A stretch of DNA of 64,000 nucleotides from Chionis minor (lineage: Eukaryota > Chordata > Aves > Charadriiformes > Chionididae), in the NCBI GenBank assembly GCA_013398295.1, contig VZSF01011134.1, positions 1 to 64,000 on the forward strand, in the 5' to 3' direction. Below, one piece after another: positions 37,501-50,528 of this stretch (position 1 is its first letter; every line of letters begins with the position of its first letter). Made by a program: the position numbers and the translations under genes. Under the pieces are notes generated by a model that did no database searches, was not told where the DNA came from, and saw only the letters and a list, made by a program, of their open reading frames with translations.

Positions 37501-38199
37501 TACCCTTCCCTGCCATGTGATGCCATCCCCACCTCCAAATAAAACACCATTTGGGAGATGAGATGTCAGGTGCAACACCACACAGCCAGGATACCACTGA
37601 AAGCTTACTTTTCACTGTCTTCTGGATTAGTTTGTGTGTTTGCAAGCACTGTGTGCAATAGGTAGCCTCCACTTCTGGACATACTATACCAGCACATATC
37701 TAGGCCCATGCAAACTCCCACTGAAACCACTGGGAGAAGTGACAGGTCCAGGACCCTGAACTCATGGATCTTTTTGAGAAGTCAGGGCCTTAGGTCACGC
37801 TCATGTAATACAATGGTGGCAAAGCCCTCCTGAAATAGAGGAATTCACCAGCGCACATCGTAGTCGAGGACAGCTGACTCGGTCAGGCTGATCTAGGCTC
37901 ATGCCATTTACACAGAAGTTTTGATTGCTCACTGTAAACACAAAAATACTATTTTAAGAGTTATTCAAAATTAATGTTATGCAAAATGCAATGTAAAAAT
38001 CAGCATGCCAACCTACTTCAAACTTCAGGGCTTTGCTTATTAAGCAGGCCTGCCTTTGATGACACTCCTTTAAAGTACACCGACCTCAAGCTGTTTTGAG
38101 TCTGGTAATTTATCCTACGTGAAAACATGCACCTGTAAACACTGTGGATCTTTTAATGTGGAGGCAGCAGGTAACAGAATGTTCTGCTCCTGTCTTCCG

Positions 38200-39035
38200 A
38201 AAAACCTCCCTCTACCTGTTGCAGCTCCCAGCCCCTCTCCCGTGAACAGACTCCTCTCCCGCCGCACACCGGACACCACGGCCTTTCCAAGCCCTTTCAC
38301 GTGCGACTGACTCCAGCGAAACAAGACCACGAAGCAAGTGCCACACGGGGGGACCGGCCGGGGCCAGGCCGGGTCCCCGCCGCAGCAGGGCTGGCTGCCG
38401 CCGGCCGACCCCGCTCCCAGCCGGGCCGGGCCCGAGGCCCCAGGGGCCAGCCCCGCCGCCGAGTCCCANNNNNNNNNNNNNNNNNNNNNNNNNNNNNNNN
38501 NNNNNNNNNNNNNNNNNNNNNNNNNNNNNNNNNNNNNNNNNNNNNNNNNNNNNNNNNNNNNNNNNNNNNNNNNNNNNNNNNNNNNNNNNNNNNNNNNNNN
38601 NNNNNNNNNNNNNNNNNNNNNNNNNNNNNNNNNNNNNNNNNNNNNNNNNNNNNNNNNNNNNNNNNNNNNNNNNNNNNNNNNNNNNNNNNNNNNNNNNNNN
38701 NNNNNNNNNNNNNNNNNNNNNNNNNNNNNNNCTAGCGCGGCCCTGCCGGGTCTGGGCCCGGGCCGGCTCCGCACGGCCGAGTTCGCCGGCAGGGCCGCGG
38801 TGGCCGGGCAGGCGGGGCGGCCGGCAAGGCAGAGCGGCGGTCAGGGCACCGGCAGCGTGCGGGGCCCTCGCTGCGAGCGCCGTGCAGAGGGGCCCGGGAT
38901 GCGCCTTGCCCAGAGAAGGGCCCTCCTCAGAGCCGGCGGGGCTGTGCCGCCATCCCGGCCTGGAGCGGGCAGGCACGCCCAAAGAGCCGGCCGTGAGGGG
39001 CCGGGACAGCGCGCGGTGCTGCAGTAGAGGCTGCT
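38200..39035 (-). promoter_or_regulatory. CCDC149: CpG-island-like block, probable CCDC149 promoter and first exon
   Basis: A sharp change from AT-rich to very GC- and CpG-rich sequence, dense with CGG, GCCG and CCGGGC words on both sides of the N gap. It lies upstream of the first visible CCDC149 exon on the correct side. A donor-like CAG/GTAGAG on the minus strand near 38215 is possible. In the frame that would join exon A in phase 0, a TGA comes before any ATG, so that donor could only follow a non-coding first exon. Long frames across this block are an effect of GC content and the Ns. The assignment to CCDC149 is inference from position. Confidence 0.7.
38469..38731. other. Assembly gap, 263 N
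   Basis: A run of 263 unknown bases in the middle of the GC-rich block. It probably hides part of the promoter or the first exon, a usual failure of short-read assembly at high GC. The true length is not known. Confidence 0.98.
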
Positions 39036-39675
39036 GCAGAGAATCCCAGAATGGTCCGGGGTGGAAACGACCTTCAAAGGTCATCTCATTCCAACCCCCC
39101 GGCCATGGGCAGGGACGCCTCCCGCTTGACCAGGTTGCTCAAAGCCCCATCTAGCCTGGCCCCGAACACCTCCAGGGATGGGGCATCCACAGCTTCCTTG
39201 GGCAACCTGTTCCAGTGCCTCACCACCCTCAGCAGGAAAAATTTCTTCCTTAAGTCCAGTCTAAATCTACCCTCTTTCATTTTAAAACTATTCTCCTTTG
39301 GCCTGTCACTGCAGGCCTTGTAAAAAGTCTCTCTCCATCTTGTAAGCTCCCTTTGTATGTTGAAAGGCTGCAATCAAGTCTTGCCGGAGACTTCTGTGCC
39401 GGACAACCCCAGCTCTCGCAGAGGTGCTCCAGCCTTCTGATCACTTTCACGGCCCTCCTCTGGACCCGCTCCAGTAGGTCCATGTCCTTCTTATGTTGAG
39501 GGCTCCAGAGCTGGAGGCAGTACTCCGGGTGGGGTCTCACCAGAGCAGAGCAGAGGGGCAGAATCACCCCCCTGTACCTGCTGGCCACCCTGTTTCTGAT
39601 GCAGCCCAAGATATGGTTGACTTTCTGGGCTGTGAGCACGCATTTCTGGCTCGTGTCCTATTTTTCATCCACCAC
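39036..39675 (-). mobile_element. CR1 LINE 3' part with ORF2 C-terminal remnant
   Basis: Antisense CR1 starts with AGAATCCCAGAATGGTCCGG and the CATCTCATTCCAACCCCCCG block at its 3' end and runs to the TTTTTCATCCACCA block. On the minus strand it encodes the typical C-terminal part of CR1 ORF2: [59 protein letters not shown], and in another frame GRFRLDLRKKFFLLRVVRHW and NRLPKEAVDAPSLEVF. A deletion and frameshift near 39380-39410 separates the two parts. It abuts the CpG-rich block directly. Confidence 0.95.
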
Positions 39676-42600
39676 AGATATTATTCGTATGTAACGACGC
39701 TCCCGCGAATTAGGCACACAGTCGCATTGTACGTGTAAAGTAAGACACAGCAGGGGGAAACCTGGTAGAGGTAGAAAACCATCTTCTGGAAACGTGATAG
39801 TGGAACAGCGCCCACTTTGGGCACAGATCTCTGTAGTCAGTCAGTTCATGGAGCTGTAAATAACATAATGACCCGGGACTTGGTCTGGCTTCTTTTTCTC
39901 CCTGCTTGTGCAGACTCCTCCACCAGAAGGAAACCCAAGCACACTACCCATGTGGCACTCCACAACCTGCCAGATACTTCCGTGGCTCAGCCGCACCCTC
40001 CACAGCCCTGTGGCCACAGCTGCTGCGTGGTATGTCCCCACAGACCAGGTCTACCTTGAAGCACATCATGTGCAATCTTTGTTATACACCTAACACGGCC
40101 AGTGCTCCCAGGATGTACGTTTTACAGGCAGAGTCCAAGTGTAATTGCATGGAATATTCAGGCAGTTTAAGCCACAATTACTTTTTGTTTTAAATAACAC
40201 AATAAACGCTGCAAGACAACACAATTAAATATGCGTGTCTCATTCCTTCCCACAATTTCCCCACTGTTAAGATTTGTTTGTGGTTTGGCAGCTAGGCAGT
40301 GTTCTTCTGTTCTCTAAAACGGATGAGAGATCCTCTTTTGACAAATTCGCATCCCTTCGAGCAGGTGATGCCTCAGCCTTGCCACTGACAATATTTCTGT
40401 TCCAGGTACTTAATTAATGGCTTATATGGGAAGAAACTTAGGCCACATCTAAACCAAGCAGGAGCTCTCTTTGAATGCAAGATTATCAAATCTAATAAAT
40501 GATGGTGGTTATCTCCGTATAAAAAAGACCAGGAGAGCAGCTAGCTTTAGCATGGAACTTTAGTTTGATAAATACAGAGTTCATACGTTTTACCTGCAAA
40601 TTATAAATCAAACTTAGACATTTTCTCCAAATTATAGCCCATTTTCTCCTAAATTAGCTGTTTCTCATCTCTAGACATTCTGTAACGTTAGTGCTTTAGA
40701 GCGTACGTTTGTCTTTCCTCTTTGTTCATATTTTTCCGTGGTTTACGTTGTCACGGGTGTGATATATCACAATCCTGCAAGTCCTCGCAGGCTTCTTGGC
40801 AAACCATTGCTGAAAACAGCATCTTGTTTGCACAGGCAAATAGCAAATAATGAAAACTAAATGAACAAGAACTGTAATTTAAACCCACTGATTAAAAGAA
40901 TCATTAATGATATTAGAAACTCCATCATTTTCATAGTATCATTAATAGTTTAAGCTATACAACTGCTAATGTAAATGAACCAAACAGAATCTTTTTCCCA
41001 GTTCTGCTTCACGTTTGCGGAATTTCTCTCCTTCATTTTCTTGGTCTTGTAGAACTCCAGTTCGGAATGCTCTTGCAGAAAGAGCTCTGCTTGTAAGAAA
41101 GATAACCCTGTAATAGCCCTCATTTTTGCGGGATGTCACTCATTTTAATCCCAAAGCTTCTTGCACTCCCCACAAACATAAGGTTTTATTTTTTATTGAT
41201 GATAATTATTCAAATGAGAAGTAAATATTCATGAAAGAGAGGTTATTAAAACAAAAAAACCCCTCTCTGTTTCTAGCTCTTAACGATTTTATCAAAAGCC
41301 TGATGAGAGCTGGTGTTTTTCAGAAAGGCAAGCTCTTGGATGAGAATAACCACTTTCTTTTGAAGTAAAAGAAAGATTCAAGGGAATAAATAAAAACTAA
41401 GCTGAAATGTGCCTTGAGTACGCTTGATGGATCAGAAAGGAAATAAAAGAACCCAAATATGTATTTTTAAGTAATCACTTTTAGTGCCTGATGTCAAGCC
41501 TTTTGGCAGTTTCTTCAGCTTTCCTGATCCTCTTTGTCTTACTTACCCCTGGTTACTGTGACTCTCCCACGTAACAGTCCTGGTTGGGACCAGGTTACTC
41601 TGCTAGCCTCTGGGCAGACACATGTCGAGATATGGCTTCTGCCTTAAATCAGACAAACAAGTCAAGAAGAAGGTGATAGAAAAGAAGTACTACCACCCCA
41701 AGTTCATGAATAGGAAACTGAAGAGGGAAGTAATTGCCTTGCCCAAGAAAACCCAAGTTTCAAACATAACCACGAAACAAAACTACAGGTTTCAAGAGTA
41801 CTAACCTGCTGTTTTAATTGCAAAACTAACAAGGTGTCTTGAGTCGTCTTCTACCTGCTGCAGTAACTGCTTTTGCATCGTTACCTTGCTAACATCAGAA
41901 GAATACAGTATTGTCATTGAACGTTTGAGAAAAGAATCATCTCTCAACCTTCCACTTCGGCTACCGTCCCGTTGTCTTTGCCTCTAGATGCATTATCTTC
42001 TTTGCTTTCTTCCTCTGTACATTCACTAGATAAACTTATCTGCTTCTAGTGTTTCATCTCCCTTCTCTGCAATTCTGCTTTGTGATCAATCTTTCCCTCG
42101 GTATCTTGAGTTCATCTGTCTTTTCACCAGATTACCCTCCACTTCTCTAAGCATTTTCTACGTTTCATTAAGAAGGTTCCAGACTTTCTAAAAAACCCCC
42201 TTTTTGCCTGGACAAATTACACACTCAGAATCACATCCAAGCTACCATGGCTCCTTGATGCTACTGCTCAGGTAAACATATGTAGGAGATTTAACCAACA
42301 GTTTTCACTTGTAGGAGACTTAATCAACAGTTCTAAAACACAGCTTTCAGAAATGAGTGTCTTTGTCAGACATTAAGAAAGAAAACAACCCATTTTTTTA
42401 CCCATAGCCAATGAATATGTTGCATCAAATTTTGCTACTTATTTTTGTCAACATTTGTCTACTGCACTAACATCATCATTACATCTGTGTCCAACTCTAA
42501 AGAAATATATGATTAAAAAACCAGTGTAAATCCTTCAGATCTGGACAGGCTACATAATTGAAATGTAATGAAAACATGTAGTGCTTGTCCCCTGAAGGAT

Positions 42601-45600
42601 GATTCAATCTGACTCTCCACAGATGTTTCAGGGTTCCATTTAATCAGGGTTTAAATACCTCTGAATGAGGATATAACCTATCATAGATAAAACATCCACT
42701 TTAGTACCTTTGTTAATTTATATCGGCATTATTCTAGTTCATGTTCTTGCTAATCTGATGATACATAAATACATGCTCAAACCCTTATGCACACATTTTG
42801 GAGGAAGCGTCCTATGTTTGTTGGGGGTACTACTTTTAGCATTTATCTGTTCCCGTGTTTGTTTTCTTTCCTTTGCTTTTGCTTTCCTTGTCAGAGGCTG
42901 CTTTTTGTCCATTTATATTCCAGCTGCGCCTTCTCAATTTTCTCAGGTTCATTGCTGGTTTCACTATCCTGTATCAGCTCTTCTACTTCACATGCATGAT
43001 CTGTCAGCAGGACAATATGATCTGCAGATCAGAAGCAGTTTAGCAGTTATTCATTTATGTTGAATTCTTTTGTGCCCAGTCAGATCCGTGAAGGACACAT
43101 CTTAGGCAAACAACAAAGATCTTCAGAGTGATGGTGTTTCTTTTTTCCTCCTCAGCAGTTTTGGACCTTCAATATACTGTATTCCAGCGTGTGTTAGATG
43201 CTGCATATAACATTAAAATTGGAGACAGTCTTTATTTTCTTTTTCTTTTTTTTTTTTTTTTTAAAGCTATTGTATGATTGTTAGCTAGTGCGACTGGATA
43301 CTGGAGTGCAGGGTAGAGCAGCTCTTTCCTCTGGAGAGAGTGGGAAAAAAAAGAATTTGAGGGAAGAGACAGGAACTGAGTGGGAAAAAAAAGAATTTGA
43401 GGGAAGAGACAGGAACTGACTGTGACCTCACAAGGCAGCTCTGGGAAGGAGGTAGGTGGTGAGGTCTGGCCAAAAGAGGGAAGGGAAAAACTATGCAAAG
43501 CACCAGCCAAGAGGGAGGAGTGCAGGTAGTGGGTGGGATGCTCACGGAAAGAATTAAGGGGAAAGCTGTAAGGTGGGGGCGCGGAGGAGAGACTGCAAGT
43601 TTGAAAACAAACCAACTTTGAAAATTGATGAACACGTATAAGCAAGAGAACAATCCTAACTCTGAGGTTTTCTGAGCGATTGAGAATCCAAAGTCAACAG
43701 TGTTCTGTTGTATAGATTTTCTAGGGGTATTATATTATGTCTAACTTCATATGTAAGTGCTTTCAACAATTTTGTTTTAAAGGCTGGTTTTGCCGAGGCC
43801 CTGTGATGTCGCAGCATCTAACTTTTAGGCACCCTTCTGCCTAGGGAAATCTTCAGCCTCAGGCAATAGGGAAGGTTTCATTGAAAAACAGCTGTTTGGG
43901 TGCTTCCTAGCTCGCTATGGCTGAAGTGCTCAGAAAATGGATAGGGTGGTTGGCACAGGTGTTTGAGAAGGTCACCAGCCCTTCAATGTGGCTAGTAAAC
44001 ACCCATCATACAGAACTGCTCAGTTCAAACACACTCTTGTGTGGACATACTCAGCCTGACACCAAGCATGGACTTCAGTAAAGTCCCCCAATACTACCAG
44101 GCTGTGGATGAGGCTCTGGAAGATGCTGAGGGGAGTTCAAATCTGACTTGATCAAGAAGGCTTTAAGTTCTTTAAGAACATCTGTAAAATTAATTGGTTT
44201 GATCTAGGCTGTATTGGAGAAGTTTGGCACTGTGGTCTCCGCTAGTGATAGTAGATAACTGTGTAGAGGTCATCAGTAAGTTGTTTTGCGTTCACCAGAA
44301 GAATTCATGGCTCTTCTTCCCCTCACCGTAAGAATAAAGACAAATCAGTAGGAACTGGAAGATAGCAGTAAAGAAAAAAAGCACAAAATCTCAGAGCCTG
44401 TTTTAAGGCCTTGTCATTACAATTGAATATAGAGTTAGTGTAAATGAATTCTGTTTTCCCAGAGGCATCAAACTCCTCCTGTCAAGACAGTCTCTCTTGA
44501 GAGACTGGAAAGTCTTTCACTGTCCTCCTTCTGCATTATTATTATTTCCCTTAAAATATCTTGCTATTGATGTAACTAAAAATGCAATATAAGATCAGAG
44601 AAAATATTTTGCCAAGTGACTCAGACAGGCACAACTGATGGGTACTGAGGAAACGTGTACTGCATTTTATGTTCCTCTGACTGTGTTAGAAAGATATAAG
44701 AAAGAGTTCATTTTACTAAGAAATCCGGGTGGGGAATTCAGACTACTTTCTGCTACTATGAAATTGAAGAGTGACCTAGTACTGTCATCAGATCTGACAT
44801 ATGAGTGGCTTTTCAGACTTGTAAGTTCATTTTTCAACTGGTGGGATATATCAAATCCCCGAAAGCTGTCTGACCATTGTGAAGACATTTATTGCTGTGA
44901 CCACACCAGAGTCTTCAGCACAAAGACCATCACTTTACATATGTGGTCAATACTCAGCAGACTGTGAGCAAAGAACGAGGTGGGGAACATGAAGGACAAC
45001 CAGCCTGATCTTGTGCTTCCTAGTCAATGTAGAGGGAATAAAGAAAGAAAGCTCACTGACTGACAGCACAAAAATGGAATTGAAACAGAACTTGTTGAGA
45101 ATATCACAGCAAAATAATTTTCCACTTGAAACTGTCTATCTGGAAAAAAACCACAGTATGTGTGCTTTGGTATGCATTTTTTTCTGGATTAATGGGGAAA
45201 TTTCTCATAAACCCCCTTGGAGTGGGCAATGGCACCATGCAGAGACACTGAGCTGAAGTTTGCCTGTTTTACATTCCAATTGTGCAGACCTTTGGGACTT
45301 CAACCTAAGCGAAGTTTGGTGGGCATTCTTTTCTCTCCATGGAAGCTTCTCCAGTTGGCAAAAGCAGTTAAATGTTAATCGGATCAAGGAGCTGAAGCTT
45401 GGGTTTCTACATCCCAGATAAAGCCATAACTGGTGGGATATAGGCTCCCTCTCACATAAATACATAGTTATAAAAGTGCAACAGCTTCAACGGAAGAAAT
45501 TAATAGATCTGTTTCTACGCTCCAGGTTTGAATCAGATGGAAAGAAATTAAACCCTGTAATTCCTCTGTCACAGCGGCCATCGTAGTCAATGCTGTTCTA

Positions 45601-46321
45601 GACTGACTGTCTCTTTTCCTTGCCTCTGTCGCTTTCTTGTGTTGGTGACAATTTTACTGATGAGATTATGATCCTATTAAATTATTACTCCAGTGAAAGT
45701 AGATCTATACATTTAATTTATTAATTACTTAGTAATTATTAAAGTAATTACTTTACCTTTGAATTTCATAGCTTTTTCTTTTTATTCTCAGTTCCTAACT
45801 GTTTATTTTTAAAATAAAGTATTTTACCAAGAAAGGGTTTTTTCTTCATGCTTGTTAGTCACTGAATCAATTTAAAATATAATCTCCTGGTCCTAGTGAG
45901 GGGTCATATGTGGATGGTATGTTTATTTATTTACTCTGACAGATGGTGGGGGCACCAAACCGTCAGTACCAAGGCAGAACCCCATAAAATTAGATGAGAT
46001 AAGGGCTGAGAGCTCTGACTCATGTTCAGCAGTGGGCAGAAATCACAGGCTGAAGTGGGTACTCTGCCTGCCCCTTGCCTTGTCCTCCGGAGGCAGCTTG
46101 TAGGGAGAAATAAAAATTATGAAACAGTTTCCGAATCACAATTTTAAGCCAAGCTTACTGAAATGAATGAAAATTAGTTTCAGTTAATGCCATACATATC
46201 TATGGTACTTTCTTTAGCCATCTGATTTATATCTGCCACCTTCTGCAAATGAGATTCCTGAAACCTGCCAACAGGGCACAAGAAGTGGTTTTGAGGGTGT
46301 GTGCTAGCAATTTGGTGTGGT
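39676..46321. other. Intergenic stretch with no recognised gene
   Basis: AT-rich sequence with T-rich runs (for example 43219-43262) and a 40-bp tandem duplication at 43338-43419. Frames of about 110-120 codons at 42710-43063 and 44638-44967 have no recognisable domain. Nothing else supportable was seen. Confidence 0.6.
43338..43419. repeat. 40-bp tandem duplication, two perfect copies
   Basis: The unit GAGTGGGAAAAAAAAGAATT plus TGAGGGAAGAGACAGGAACT occurs at 43338-43377 and 43378-43417, identical, and continues two bases further. No N lies between the copies, unlike the two suspected assembly duplications. Confidence 0.93.
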
Positions 46322-46480
46322 CATAGAACCATAGAATCATAGAATGTTAGGGGTTGGAAGGGACCTCTGGAGATCATCTAGTCCACCCCCCCTGCCAGAC
46401 CCGGTACACCTACAGCAGGTTGTGCAGGATGGTGTCCAGGCGGGTTTGGAATGTCTCCAGAGTCAGAGTCTCCACCACCT
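46322..46480 (-). mobile_element. CR1 LINE 3' end, antisense
   Basis: It starts with AGAACCATAGAATCATAGAA, then GGGGTTGGAAGGGACCTCTG, GAGATCATCTAGTCCACCCC and the CAGGTTGTGCAGGATGGTGT block, all antisense CR1 landmarks. The 3' end of the element is at the low coordinate. Short 5'-truncated copy. Confidence 0.93.
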
Positions 46481-46619
46481 GGTTAGCTGTATGCAGAGAT
46501 GAGGAGCCAAAGACATTCAGATCTCTGCTGAATAGGTCAGAACCTATATGATTTTGCCAGAAATATTTTCTCCATGACAGGTTTTCTCCATCATGGACTT
46601 AAAAGTTTTGTATCCTCTC

Positions 46620-46784
46620 TGCAAAGCTTGTCAAGCACTGGAACAGGCTGTTCAGAGAAATGGTTGAGCCACCATCCTTGGAGATATCTAGAAGACATGT
46701 AGACATGGTGATTAGGGACATGGTTTACTGCTGGAGTTGGTAGTGTTAGGTTTACAATTGGACAAAATTCTATCATTCTATATC
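46620..46784 (+). mobile_element. CR1 LINE 3' end, sense, divergent
   Basis: The blocks CACTGGAACAGGCTGTTCAG, GAGCCACCATCCTTGGAGAT, GGGACATGGTTTACTGCTGG and the final CTATCATTCTAT follow the CR1 order (NRLP region to tail). It is more diverged than the antisense copy 140 bp to its left and in the opposite orientation. Confidence 0.8.
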
Positions 46785-49700
46785 AAGATTCTTGTTAAGT
46801 AGAAGCATCTTTGCTCTACAGAAACACGTACATTTAAAGGCTGGGATAAATAAAATTAACTAGTGCTTTCACCACTGGAGCTGGGGTCCAAGAGGACCGC
46901 CCTGGTTAAGCAACTTCAGGGCTAGAAGATGTGGAGAGACCGTGGTGGAACTTCAAATGCTACAGGAAACCTAATTCCCATCCAAACTTTAAGATGTCTG
47001 GCCCTTCTGCTTTAAAAGAAGCAATAACAGCACACTGTTGTGTACTGAGTAATGAGGCCTCTCGGTGTTCCTGTGTTTGAGTAGGATGGCAGCCAATTTG
47101 TGTACGCAAAAAATCAGACTTTGGTGGAACATTGCTAGATTTTGGGACCCTCTTATGAGCTTGCTGTGCTGAGTCTTAATTGTTGCCAGTTCTAGACTGT
47201 TCTCAGTCCGTTCCTAAAATAAAGACAAAAAATTCCATACAGTAAGAGCTAAGAAGTCAAAGCCTGGTTAAGGCTTTTCCTTGGACATTTTTCTGATGGA
47301 GAGTGCACTCTGCACTCTCCAGCCCTCCAGTTCTGTCCTGTTCATGGGTTTCACTAACAGCACAATGTCATTTGTCTCCACTTTAGTGGTTGGGCAGATT
47401 CTGACAAACCAGGAAAATGTATCTGTTTCAATTTGGTATTTAACAAGGTGCACAGATGGTGTTAAAAAGCAGGTAGAAGTGGTTAATCACCTGTGAATTT
47501 TAGGCATTTTTCTGCTGTCCATAGAGGACTTCAGAAGTGCATTTGCTGCATGGGTTTCTCCATGATGATTAGCATTTTCATGGTTGTTTTCAATCAATCA
47601 CCCCAGAGAGGTTTGCAAATCTTTTAATTCCAAAGCTGTGAAGACCTGCCTATGTCCACATTCCTAGCGCAACAAATGATTTGGGACCTGAATCATGTGG
47701 TATTCAGTATTCGCGATCAGGCATATCCGTACCTCATCGCACCCTAAATTGTTTCATTTTACTGACACCATCTGTTTCTTGTGCCTAAACCAATTTGTAT
47801 TCCATTTCAAGAGTTGTCCCCTATGCTCAGCTTTCTGACCTTGTAAATCGATCTCCTGTACAGTCTGTAACAAATACTTTCCTGAAATCTGGAAGAATTA
47901 TGTCAACGATTTCATCTTTATCAATTCAGAAATGCATTGACATGACCCTAATACATTTGTCATACATGATCTTCTTTTAACAGAACCTTGCAGCATTCCC
48001 TTTACTAAATCACATCTCTAACTGAATTGTAATCTCCCTTATAAATGTTTCCATTATCTTGCTCACTACTACAGTCAGTCTTACAAGTCTGTATTTCATT
48101 GGGTCTTCCAAGTGTCTCTTTTTGACAGCTATTGAAGCCACTCAACGGCGAAGTGCATTTCAGGTAAATATAATTGATATGCCCTTTAAAAGAAGAAGAA
48201 AAAAATTAAAACCTAGTAAAATATACTCCTGGTGTTCAATAGTAATTTTAGAAATTCACTGAAATGAATGGAGAATAAAGGGGGATTTCTTTATTGCTGG
48301 CAGTTAGTGGCATTGATGGATCATGGCATAGCCATTCTCAGTATGGCCAAATAATTTTGCTGTATAGAATTTTATATAGCTACAGCTAAAATTCAATGAA
48401 CTGATTCTGAAAGTTCAGGATAAACTATAACAATAAGTTAAGCCCTTAAATCGATTTGGTATTTTAAAAGCATAGGGAGCAGCAAGATGTCATCTTCCTT
48501 CACAGATGTAACTTTAACTGGAACTGTAAATCCAAAGCAGAGTATTGGGGGATAAGGGTCTATAATGTGTGATTTAAGATCCATCCTGGAAATCAGTGAG
48601 GATTTGAGTACACCAACTCTAAAACATAATCGGAACGTTATTAGAGTCCATCCAGAAAGTTAGGAGGGTATTTTTTTAGAAGAATAAAGATAAATTTCAT
48701 ATCTTAAAAAGGCTATTTTTGAGGAGTGCCAGGCAAGTCGAGAAAAGAAAATGACTGTGAAAGAAGAAGCAGAGCAGCAGCAGATAACTACTCATCCTAC
48801 TATCCTCTCAAGATACGAGCTGGGGATGATTTCTATCAACGACTTCCAAATATAACATTATTCAGCTTTCATTATGTTGTCAATCTAATTTGAATGTAAG
48901 TTATTCAGAGCACATGGCTGTGTTGCCTTGTGTTTGCCTGTAAAGTGCTGCACACCCCAAGACAGGGAAAAAAGCGAGAATTATTGGATTAGAGGGAGAT
49001 AACGTCCTCATTGAAAGTCCTGTGTGCAAACGCTTGTTTTCTAATCACCTTTGTGAAACCTGCTCCTGCTATACCACACAGAGCAATTCTTCTTCAAAGT
49101 AAGAAGAATTGCAGCTTATTTTATACTAACCCTGGACAGCCTTTCTACTTATGAGGAATGGGAGAAACTCCTGCCAACTTACATTAGTTTCTGGGAAAAA
49201 AACCCACCTGAACTCCCAAGATTTGGCTTTGGTGATGACCTTAAGATCACAGAACTCTCAATATTGAACAAACTCCATGTTTGAGATGAAATCCTGAATT
49301 CATACTGAAGTGAAATAGAGTTTTTTCATTGACGTTAGAAAGGCCAAGGTTTCAATCCTTCCTTTTGAGACAGGAGTTATTAAAGTTTTTGCATGGTTAC
49401 ATCAGACTTGAGTTTTGTAGAGATAGCCCACAAGTAATACAGAAAACATTATCCCTAGGGCTGCAAGATTGAAGATAGTCACTGTGACCTAAAATAGTAA
49501 CTTGTTATGTGCTGACAAGTCCACCTTCTTTCTCCTAACTCTAAATAAAAGCATGAAAGTTTAACCAAAGGGACAATTAGAGCCTGAGAATGTGCACCTA
49601 CCTTTATCTGCCTACTGGGTAATTTTCTAACTTTTGGCTTCCCTTTCCCTTTTTCCCCCTCTTTACAATAAATCTACTCTGAATTTCCCTATTTTTGTTG

Positions 49701-50527
49701 CATTGGCTCATTTTCCTCCTCTTTGTATTTTATTTTTGTTCTCTTTCTGCCCTTTGGTTCTAGACAGGCCCTTTTTCTCTCCGGGTTTGTTTTGTGTGTC
49801 TGCCTTTGAGCAGCTTTCCTCGCTCTCCACCCCAGGGCCTGACTGAAGGACTAGTTCACAATTACAAAAACCTAGCTCAGAGAGGGTTTCCTCTCCTGAA
49901 CCCTCAGGTCTGTCGCTGGCCCACCCATGGCTCCCGTCTCATTCTCAAATGGGGCCAGGGTGAGGACTGCTGTCTTTGCTGCAACTCTGGCTGGTACTTT
50001 TGGGCGCGAGGTGCATTTGCAGCTTGATTGGAAGCCGTTGCGGAGCATCGTGAAGAAAGCACTTGCGAGGCACCACAGTGCATCCTACCCAAGCCTCCAG
50101 TAGTGCGAGCCAAGGATAAAGTGAGTCCACGAGGGTAGCTGCCATCAGCAGACTGGGCAGCACGCTGGGACCGGAGACTAAGCAGAGACTGTGTGTGACA
50201 GACATGGGGCTGTAAGCGTGCTGCTGGACCACTGCCTCTCCCTCGGGCGATACACCGGAGCTAGGTCCAGCAGATCAATCCATGGCTCTCCATGACTGTT
50301 CACTCCACTCCCTACAAAGGCAGGAGGTTGAAAAATGCCAGCTAATGATGGAAAGTACAAGAATTGATCAAACAAGGTGAATACCTACCACATAAAGCTA
50401 GGGATGTAAAAGGTATAGGCTTGAGCTAAGCCAAGTGCATTGCATATCCAGCTGAGAGGATAATGGGAACAGTTTAAGATATGAAAATGATACTGCTTCC
50501 ATCTGAACAGCCAAAAAAAAAGAAAAT

Positions 50528-50528
50528 N
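50528..50528. other. Single ambiguous base
   Basis: One N after an A-rich run. Unlike the Ns at 31201 and 59245, the two sides do not repeat each other, so this is a plain uncalled base or tiny gap. Confidence 0.9.

Larger units (their letters stand above)
28894..38200 (-). other. CCDC149: Probable CCDC149 5' intron
   Basis: This lies between the acceptor of exon A and the GC-rich block where the promoter is expected. It contains a CR1 tail and its apparent duplication (30977-31402), a 20-base A run (31549-31568) and T-rich runs near 35711-35740. I found no exon that would splice in phase 0 to exon A, and no other gene. The right boundary is inferred from the CpG-rich block, not from a splice site. 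Confidence 0.6.

Noticed and set aside
38115..39084. Frames of 144-290 codons on both strands across the GC-rich block
   Set aside because: They run through 263 Ns translated as X and exist because GC-rich DNA has few stops. No conserved domain is visible.
42710..43063. Hydrophobic 117-codon frame resembling membrane segments
   Set aside because: T-rich DNA naturally reads as Phe/Leu/Ile/Cys. No family resemblance.
43232..43653. Two overlapping minus-strand frames of 122 and 137 codons
   Set aside because: They include the 40-bp tandem duplication and homopolymer runs; Ser/Phe/Pro/Leu-rich, compositional.
44638..44967. 109-codon plus-strand open frame
   Set aside because: No recognisable domain and no supporting context; length is within chance for this amount of sequence.
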